Part shown: one piece after another, positions 58,646 through 64,000 of the stretch | Numbering within the stretch: the first letter of the stretch is position 1 | Layout: each line of letters starts with the position of its first letter | Notes under the pieces: model-generated | What the model was told of the DNA's origin: nothing | Seen by the model: the letters and a program-made list of their open reading frames with translations, nothing else | The model's database searches: none | Position numbers and translations under genes: made by a program | DNA from: Janibacter sp. Soil728 | GTDB lineage: Bacteria; Actinomycetota; Actinomycetes; Actinomycetales; Dermatophilaceae | Direction of reading: 5' to 3' | Assembly (NCBI RefSeq): GCF_001428305.1 | Contig: NZ_LMRZ01000001.1 | Span: 620,289-684,288 of the forward strand | DNA: 64,000 bases

Positions 58646-60675
58646 GCCGGCACCGCCGAGGGCTCCCTGTCCTTGAGCTCCGTGGTCTCGGAGTGCTGGG
58701 CCGGCGGCCGCAGTCGCAGGAAGGCTGCCAGCAGGAGGGTGGTGACCAGGCCAGCCACGTGAGTGGTGGTGTCGGGCAGGAGCAGACACACACCCCCGAC
58801 GACGGCGATCGTCCTGGTCACGAGGTTGAGGCGGCGGTCCACGATCGGCATCCAGCCTTCGAACCCGGAGGCCATGACGAAGACGCCGACGATCGCCAGC
58901 CCGAGCGCGAGGCCGACCTGGGTCAGCGAGCCCTGCGCCACGAGCGCTGGGTTGAGGGCGAAGCAGAACGGGATGATGTACTTCACCGCCCCCAGACGCA
59001 TGGCCATGAAGCCCGTCTTCATGGGGTGTGACTTGGCGATGTTGGCCGCAGCGAAGGCAGCCAGCGCGACGGGCGGGGTGATGTACGACGCCGCGGCCCA
59101 GTAGATGACGAAGAGGTGCGCCGCAACGGGGTTCACGTCGAGGGCAACCAGAGCGGGAGTCATGACGATCGCGAGGAAGACGTAGACCGCGGAGATCGTC
59201 ATGCCCATGCCGAGGATGAAGGACGTCAGCGCGCCGGCGATGAGGATGAGCAGGACGTTGTCGCCGACGACCGCGACGAGCTCGCGGGCGAGGGAGAGCG
59301 AGACGCCGGACATCGAGAGCCCGCCGACGATGAGGCCGACACCGGCGATGATGCCGGTGATCTCGGCGATCGCCCGACCTGAGGAGACGACGATGTCGCG
59401 CAGGCCACGCAGCCGCAGCCGGTCGGACGGCCGGACGAAGGCGATGACGAGCATCGCGGCGACGGTGATGAAGGGAGCCTGGGCCTCGTCCTTGCGTACG
59501 ACGAGGAGGAAGGTCAGCAGGGCGATGGCGAAGATGTAGGGCCAGCCCGCCTTGACCGTCGGCCACATGCGCGGCAGCAGGTGCTTGGCCTCACCGCGCA
59601 GGTTGTGGCCCGCCGCGTGGGCGTCGACCTGGATGTAGATGCCGAGGTAGTACAAGAACGCGGGGATCGCGGCGGCGATCGCGACCTCGGAGTAGGGGAT
59701 TCCGAGGAAGGAGACCATGAGGAAGGCTGCCGTTCCCATGATCGGTGGGGTGATCGAGCCGCCTGCTGCCGCCGTCGCCTCGATGCCGGCCGCGTACGTC
59801 TTGGTGTAGCCCGCCTTCTTCATCGCGGGGATGGTCATCGGACCGGTGGTCAGTACGTTGGAGACGGCGCTGCCGGACATCATGCCCATGCCTGCTGACG
59901 AGACGACGGCGACCTTGGCCGAACCTCCGCGTGAGCGACCGAAGACCGAGCGCGCCACGTCCACGAAGAAGTCGGCGCCGCCGATGCGCTGGAGGGTCAC
60001 GCCGAAGATGAGGAAGCCGACGAGGATGACGGCCGCCGTCTGCAGGGGCAGCCCGAGGATCGAGTCGACGCCGAGCGAGTGCCGCTGCGCTGCCGAGGTG
60101 GAGTCGAACTGGACGCCCTGGAGGACGGGGAAGGGGATCGACGCGGAGACCATCGGGTACAGCGAGAAGGCCAGGGCGATGAGGGTGACGATCAGCCCGG
60201 CGGTCCGCCGCAGCGCCTCGAGGACGACCGCCCACAGGAGGTAGCTCAGGACGACGATCTGGCCCGGCGCGTTGACGTCCCACCCGAAGTTGACGATGTC
60301 CTCGGCCTTGACCGCGAGGTAGAGGCACATCGCGGCAGTGCCGGCGAAGAGCAGGGCGTCCCACCACGGCACCGCGAAGGTGCTGTCCTGGTCCAGGTGG
60401 TCGGGGTCGACGTGGTCGGGCGACTCCTCGGCCGCGAGCATCTCCACGCTCTTGGTCGGCTTGCGCCAGCGGTAGTAGATGAAGACCTGGGAGAGGAAGA
60501 GGGCCAGCACGACGTAGAGGAACTGGTTGGTCAGCATCGTGGGCCCGAAGGGGTTCCACAGGAAGATCTGGCTCATCACGACGGCGATGCCGGCGATGGT
60601 CATGAGGAGGGCCACGGCGCGCCAGATGCGCGACCGGGTGGACCTCCGGGTCGAGGTGGTGACGGACTCAGACAT
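58642..60675 (-). CDS. TRAP transporter permease, fused small and large subunits (TAXI type)
   Basis: A 677-residue membrane protein. An N-terminal four-helix DctQ-like part is followed by the large DctM-like part from about residue 175, which has GADFFVDVARSVFGRSRGGSAKVAVVSSAGMGMMSGSAVSNVLTTGPMTIPAMKKAGY and IMGTAAFLMVSFLGIPY, typical of TRAP 4TM/12TM fusion proteins of the TAXI type. It imports an organic anion driven by a sodium or proton gradient with the solute-binding protein encoded just upstream. The ATG at 60675 overlaps that gene by 8 nt. Confidence 0.95.
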   Translation of the reverse strand: MSESVTTSTRRSTRSRIWRAVALLMTIAGIAVVMSQIFLWNPFGPTMLTNQFLYVVLALFLSQVFIYYRWRKPTKSVEMLAAEESPDHVDPDHLDQDSTFAVPWWDALLFAGTAAMCLYLAVKAEDIVNFGWDVNAPGQIVVLSYLLWAVVLEALRRTAGLIVTLIALAFSLYPMVSASIPFPVLQGVQFDSTSAAQRHSLGVDSILGLPLQTAAVILVGFLIFGVTLQRIGGADFFVDVARSVFGRSRGGSAKVAVVSSAGMGMMSGSAVSNVLTTGPMTIPAMKKAGYTKTYAAGIEATAAAGGSITPPIMGTAAFLMVSFLGIPYSEVAIAAAIPAFLYYLGIYIQVDAHAAGHNLRGEAKHLLPRMWPTVKAGWPYIFAIALLTFLLVVRKDEAQAPFITVAAMLVIAFVRPSDRLRLRGLRDIVVSSGRAIAEITGIIAGVGLIVGGLSMSGVSLSLARELVAVVGDNVLLILIAGALTSFILGMGMTISAVYVFLAIVMTPALVALDVNPVAAHLFVIYWAAASYITPPVALAAFAAANIAKSHPMKTGFMAMRLGAVKYIIPFCFALNPALVAQGSLTQVGLALGLAIVGVFVMASGFEGWMPIVDRRLNLVTRTIAVVGGVCLLLPDTTTHVAGLVTTLLLAAFLRLRPPAQHSETTELKDREPSAVPA

Positions 60676-61792
60676 CGTTGTCGTCCTTCCAGCGCGACCA
60701 TGCGGCCGCGATCTCCTGGTCATCGGTGAGGCCGGCCGTGACGGTCGCCCACCCCTTCGTGAGCTTGGGTTCCAGCGCGAGCAGCTCGTCCTGCTTCTTC
60801 TGCGCATCGGTGGTCCACAGGTCGCGCTCCTTCAGCACGGAGACGAGGCCGTCGTGGAAGGGGACTTGCTGGGGCTCGAGGACTGCAGCCTCGGGGGACC
60901 AGTCCTGCGTCGTCCTCGTGGCGTCCTTGTACTTCGGGTAGGCGTCGAGGATCGCGGTGACGAAGTCGCTCACGGTCACCGGGTCCGTCGTCGAGTAGGC
61001 CACCACGGGCACCGAGTACACGTACCCGATGTCGCTCTGCCCCTTCGCCTGGCCGGGGGCGCCGGTGAACGAGCCGAGCATGAGAGAGGGGCTGAGCTCG
61101 CGGATCGCCTTCTGGAGGGCGGCATCGTCCTCGCGGAAGGTGATCCATCGAACCTTGGTCGAGCTCTCGAGCTCGAAGAGCGAGGAGCCGTAGACCTGCT
61201 GGAAGAGGAAGTCGATCTTGCCGGCCTTGAGGCCTTCGGCCTGCTCGCCGTAGCTGATCGGGACCATCTCGACGTCGTCCTCGGTGAGGCCGGCGGCCTT
61301 GAGCGCCACGCCGATCTTGCTGTTGACCGAAGGGTTGGCCGTGATGAGCGGGACCTTCTTGCCCTTGATGTCGCTCAGCTCGCGGATCCCGGTGTTCTCC
61401 CGGGTGAGCAGTCCGTGCGGCGCGGTGGGGGCCCACACGACGCGGGTCGGCTGCGGACCCCAGTCCTTGCCGGCGAACTCGTACTCCGCGCGGAAGGCGA
61501 AGATGTACTCGTCGCCGGTGCGCGAGAAGGTGGCCTGGCCCTTGCGGACCGGCGCCAGGCGTCCGATCGCGGTGTCCGAGGTCATGATGCGCGTGCGCAG
61601 ATCCTTGACGTCGGTCACCGCATTCGCGACCGCAGCCATGTCGGCATAGGTCGCCGTGCCGGTGCCGTAGGTCGTGATCACGGCCATCGACAGCCTGCCA
61701 TTGACGTACGCCGCGCCCTTGTTGGTCCCGCACCCGGTCAGGGTGAGCAGTGACCCAGCCGCGGTGAGCTTGAGGAGGTCTCTTCTCCGCAC
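60668..61792 (-). CDS. TRAP transporter solute-binding protein, TAXI family (lipoprotein)
   Basis: A 374-residue binding protein. Its N-terminus MRRRDLLKLTAAGSLLTLTGC is both a twin-arginine-like signal and a lipobox, with C21 as the anchor, so it should be exported folded and fixed to the membrane. The mature part has TYGTGTATYADMAAVANAV and the KGKKVPLITANPSVNSK region typical of TAXI proteins, whose known ligands include dicarboxylates and glutamate. The start is the GTG at 61792. It is the first gene of the leftward operon and should be the substrate sensor of uptake. Confidence 0.92.
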   Translation of the reverse strand: MRRRDLLKLTAAGSLLTLTGCGTNKGAAYVNGRLSMAVITTYGTGTATYADMAAVANAVTDVKDLRTRIMTSDTAIGRLAPVRKGQATFSRTGDEYIFAFRAEYEFAGKDWGPQPTRVVWAPTAPHGLLTRENTGIRELSDIKGKKVPLITANPSVNSKIGVALKAAGLTEDDVEMVPISYGEQAEGLKAGKIDFLFQQVYGSSLFELESSTKVRWITFREDDAALQKAIRELSPSLMLGSFTGAPGQAKGQSDIGYVYSVPVVAYSTTDPVTVSDFVTAILDAYPKYKDATRTTQDWSPEAAVLEPQQVPFHDGLVSVLKERDLWTTDAQKKQDELLALEPKLTKGWATVTAGLTDDQEIAAAWSRWKDDNDV

Positions 61793-61908
61793 GCTGTCTC
61801 CCTTCGTCGGTGGTCGTCCTTGACCACTCGCCGTCATCGGTGACGGCATTCTGGGACCAGCGTGCAACGAAGTGGTGGGTGAACTCCAATACTTCTTGGA
61901 CCCACAAC

Positions 61909-61927
61909 TGATGTCATATGGGCATCA
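61909..61927. promoter_or_regulatory. Possible LysR-type binding site in the divergent promoter region
   Basis: TGATG (61909-61913) and CATCA (61923-61927) form a dyad with a 9-bp spacer in the 204-bp divergent gap 61793-61996. It contains the T-N11-A pattern of LysR sites. The surrounding DNA is clearly AT-richer than the rest of the window, as expected for promoters. No other strong signal is seen in the gap. Confidence 0.45.
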
Positions 61928-61996
61928 ATGTCCTTCGGATCCATACCTGAATCGGCCATACGCTCGGTGCCACACGTACTCGAGAGGTGGTCCCAG

Positions 61997-62866
61997 ATGA
62001 CCGACGACATCACGTTGGAGCGGCTGTGGGAGATGCTCACGCCGACGGCGGAGCGCGGCGAGGGCGAGGGGACGACCTGGACCGTCCCCGACCAGCCCGT
62101 ACCCGACGACAGGGTCTTCGGCGGGTTGCTCCTGGCCCAGGCCGTCATGATCGCCGGGCAGGGGATGCCGCGGGGTGTCGTGCCGCTCAGCCTGCAGGCG
62201 GACTTCCTCGCCGGGGTGCCCGTGACCGGTCTCAACAGGTGGCATGCCGAGACGATCAGTGAGGCCCCCAGCCTGGTGAGTCGTCGGGTGCGGCTCGTCG
62301 CCGACGACGGGTCCGAGCTGTTCGCAGCGACGGTCCGCCTCGGGCTGGTGCGCGAGGACCTGCCCTCCTACGCGACGATCCAGCCGCGTGAGGTGGTCGG
62401 GCCGGACGAGGTCGTGGACCTGGCCACACGTCACGGCGGCGACGAGCGCATCCCTGTCTGGTGGCGGATCGAGCGGCCGGTCGACCTGCGGCACGTCGAG
62501 GAGCCGGCCTTCCTCGAGCCGGCGCCGGTGCGCAGTCCTGACCAGAGCCTGTGGTGGCGGTTGCGGGGCGAGCTCGTGGGGGACCCGCTGCGAGTGGCGG
62601 CCGTCATCGCCTATGTCTCCGACATGAGCCTCCTCGAGCCTGCCTTCCGCAACACGGGGACGAGTCGGCACGTGGTCGGCAGTCGCATCCTCAGCCTGAC
62701 CCACACGATCGTCTTCCACGAGCTGCCGGACCTCACCGACTGGGTGCAGATGGACGTCACGGTCGCCAGGGTGTCCCACGGGCGGGCGCTCGGTGCCGGC
62801 GAGCTCTTCGTGGCCGGGCGCCACGTGGCATCCCTCGGGCAGCTCGGGCTCGTCAAGCTCGCCTGA
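61997..62866 (+). CDS. tesB: Acyl-CoA thioesterase II (TesB family)
   Basis: A 289-residue double-hotdog thioesterase. The catalytic triad known from E. coli TesB appears as D209 (YVSDMSLLEP), T235 (LSLTHTIVFH) and Q282 (ASLGQLGLVK). The N-terminal hotdog has FGGLLLAQAVMIAG. It hydrolyses acyl-CoA to acid and CoA. The ATG at 61997 follows GAGGTGG; an in-frame ATG at 61928 would add 23 unconserved residues. It diverges from the TRAP/CoA-transferase operon and precedes a class III CoA-transferase, so it may release CoA from the pathway's intermediates. Confidence 0.93.
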   Translation: MTDDITLERLWEMLTPTAERGEGEGTTWTVPDQPVPDDRVFGGLLLAQAVMIAGQGMPRGVVPLSLQADFLAGVPVTGLNRWHAETISEAPSLVSRRVRLVADDGSELFAATVRLGLVREDLPSYATIQPREVVGPDEVVDLATRHGGDERIPVWWRIERPVDLRHVEEPAFLEPAPVRSPDQSLWWRLRGELVGDPLRVAAVIAYVSDMSLLEPAFRNTGTSRHVVGSRILSLTHTIVFHELPDLTDWVQMDVTVARVSHGRALGAGELFVAGRHVASLGQLGLVKLA

Positions 62867-62945
62867 CTGATTGTTTCTTTCACGGTATTAGTTCGATATC
62901 CAGATAGCGCTTGAAGATCTCAATGCGGCTAGAGAGGATCAAGGC
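62867..62945. other. AT-rich spacer with a small dyad
   Basis: This 79-bp gap between two same-strand genes is far less GC-rich than the flanking DNA (for example TTGTTTCTTTCACGGTATTA). It holds CGATATC-CA-GATAGCG, an almost perfect dyad, that may be an operator, and probably a separate promoter for the CoA-transferase gene at 62946. Confidence 0.45.
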
Positions 62946-64000
62946 ATGACACAGTCGTCCACCCTTCGCTCCGACCTCCCGCTCGAGGGAGTCCGCGTCG
63001 TCGCCCTCGAGCAGGCCGTCGCCGCACCCCTCGCGACCCGCCACCTGGCCGACCTGGGTGCCGAGGTCGTCAAGGTCGAACGGCTCGGTGAAGGGGACTT
63101 CGCACGGGCCTACGACGCCTCGGTGCGTGGCCTCGCCTCCCACTTCGTCTGGCTCAACCGGGGCAAGGAGTCGATCGCCCTCGACCTGAAGTCGCAGGAG
63201 GGGCGCGCACTCGTGCTGCGTCTCATCGACGAGGCCGATGTCTTCGTGCAGAACCTGGCGCCGGGCGCGGCCGACCGGCTCGGGCTCGACATCGAGACGC
63301 TCACGGCGCGCAACCCCCGTCTCGTCGCCGTCGGGCTCACGGGCTACGGCACGAGCGGTCCGCGTCGGGACCGCAAGGCCTACGACATGCTCGTCCAGGC
63401 AGAGTCCGGTCTGGTGTCGATCACCGGCACGCCCCTCGAGGCGACGAAGACCGGTATCCCCACCTCGGACATCGCTGCGGGCATGTACGTCTTCTCCTCC
63501 GTGCTCGCGGCGCTCTACCGACGTGAGCGGACCGGTCAGGGTGCTGTCATCGACATCTCGATGTTCGACTCCACCGTCGAGTGGCTCGGTCACCCGATGT
63601 ACGTGCAGCTCTACGAGGACCGTCAGATCCCGCGGATGGGCCTGAGTCACGCGGCCATCGCCCCCTATGACGCCTTCCCGACGACCGACGGCCAAGTTCT
63701 CATCGGCATCCAGAACGATCGCGGCTGGCAGCTGCTGTGCCACGAGGTCTTCGGCGACCCGGAGCTCGCTCTCGACCCGCGCTTCATCACCAACGTCGAC
63801 CGCGTGGGGCACCGGCACGAGCTCGACGGGGCCGTCGCCGAGCGCACTCGCCGGATGACGACGGCCGAGCTCGAGCAGGCGCTCGCCGGCGCGGGCGTCG
63901 CCGCCGCTCAGATCAACGACATGTCAGGTCTCGTCGGGCATCCCCAGCTGAGCGAACGGGACCGTTGGCGCGAGGTGGGCACCGAGGTCGGGCCCGTGCG
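62946..64000 (+). CDS. Class III CoA-transferase (CaiB/BaiF family), C-terminus cut off
   Basis: 351 codons and two bases of a family III CoA-transferase are visible before the window ends, about 90 percent of the usual length. The N-terminal VRVVALEQAVAAPLATRHLADLGAEVVKVER is the family hallmark. D147 in KAYDMLVQAESGLVSITG is the catalytic aspartate that forms the covalent acyl intermediate. SRAYDASVRGLASHF-like and GHPMYVQLY segments also fit. Substrate unknown. The ATG at 62946 is used. With the class I CoA-transferase and TRAP transporter to the left it forms an acid-activation island. Confidence 0.95.
   Translation, partial: MTQSSTLRSDLPLEGVRVVALEQAVAAPLATRHLADLGAEVVKVERLGEGDFARAYDASVRGLASHFVWLNRGKESIALDLKSQEGRALVLRLIDEADVFVQNLAPGAADRLGLDIETLTARNPRLVAVGLTGYGTSGPRRDRKAYDMLVQAESGLVSITGTPLEATKTGIPTSDIAAGMYVFSSVLAALYRRERTGQGAVIDISMFDSTVEWLGHPMYVQLYEDRQIPRMGLSHAAIAPYDAFPTTDGQVLIGIQNDRGWQLLCHEVFGDPELALDPRFITNVDRVGHRHELDGAVAERTRRMTTAELEQALAGAGVAAAQINDMSGLVGHPQLSERDRWREVGTEVGPV

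Overview
The window is a 64 kb piece of a high-GC (about 70 percent by eye) actinobacterial chromosome. The taxonomic hints are an HspR/HAIR-controlled dnaK operon, DinB-type mycothiol-transferase-like proteins, a DUF4235 protein, many GTG starts and many 1-4 nt stop/start overlaps. A member of the Micrococcales, for example an Intrasporangiaceae relative of Janibacter or Knoellia, is my inference and not proven here. I see no rRNA, tRNA, prophage, insertion sequence or CRISPR array. Most of the window is densely packed chromosomal DNA.

Layout. 1-2.4 kb: the N-terminal part of a membrane protein, and a KstD-like flavoprotein. 2.4-11.3 kb: a divergent ABC-exporter locus. A PadR repressor, an ATPase and an FtsX-type permease read left. 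A second giant permease with two ATPases reads right, and a perfect PadR-type inverted repeat lies between the two units. 11.3-12.6 kb: a quinone oxidoreductase and a DUF4235 protein. 12.7-15.8 kb: a TPP-riboswitch-controlled ECF uptake cassette, ykoE plus a fused ykoD-ykoC. 15.8-22.3 kb: small housekeeping and stress genes (flavodoxin-like, DinB-like, DUF1361, UspA, MFS, FrnE). 22.4-25.1 kb: an NrtR-like Nudix regulator divergent from an SPFH protein and an NAD-kinase-like protein, with two matching operators between them. 25.1-31.7 kb: SRPBCC, VOC, HrpB helicase, GNAT, ThrE exporter, DUF1697 and SDR genes. 31.8-33.9 kb: a tightly coupled operon of an acidic peptide, a haem-oxygenase-like diiron protein, a CDGSH iron-sulfur protein and a methyltransferase. 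34.4-38.1 kb: Ktr potassium uptake, Mug glycosylase, a CDF metal exporter and an internally shortened HMA peptide.

38.1-42.2 kb: GlpD divergent from an alkyl-DHAP-synthase-like flavoprotein coupled to a lipid kinase. As I remember the M. tuberculosis Rv2249c-Rv2252 region, it has the same order. 42.3-43.8 kb: a YefM/RelE toxin-antitoxin pair, a phosphotransferase relic and a spermidine-synthase-like protein. 44.1-48.4 kb: dnaK-grpE-dnaJ-hspR with two HAIR boxes. 48.4-54.6 kb: a membrane protein/Xre pair with a large operator, an SGNH hydrolase, a maleylpyruvate-isomerase-like protein, a 30-bp tandem repeat, a cysteine-desulfurase-like protein, SRPBCC, an RraB-like protein and an LCP cell-wall ligase. 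54.6-64 kb: a catabolic island with LysR, MFS, two CoA-transferase subunits, a TAXI-TRAP transporter, a TesB thioesterase and a class III CoA-transferase that runs off the end. It looks built to import an organic acid and activate it with CoA.

Structure beyond genes: several intergenic inverted-repeat elements from different families; a 49-bp palindrome present twice, once over the start of a gene; a 20-bp CTAG-centred palindrome present twice; and strong over-use of the 8-mer CGAAGGGG on both strands.
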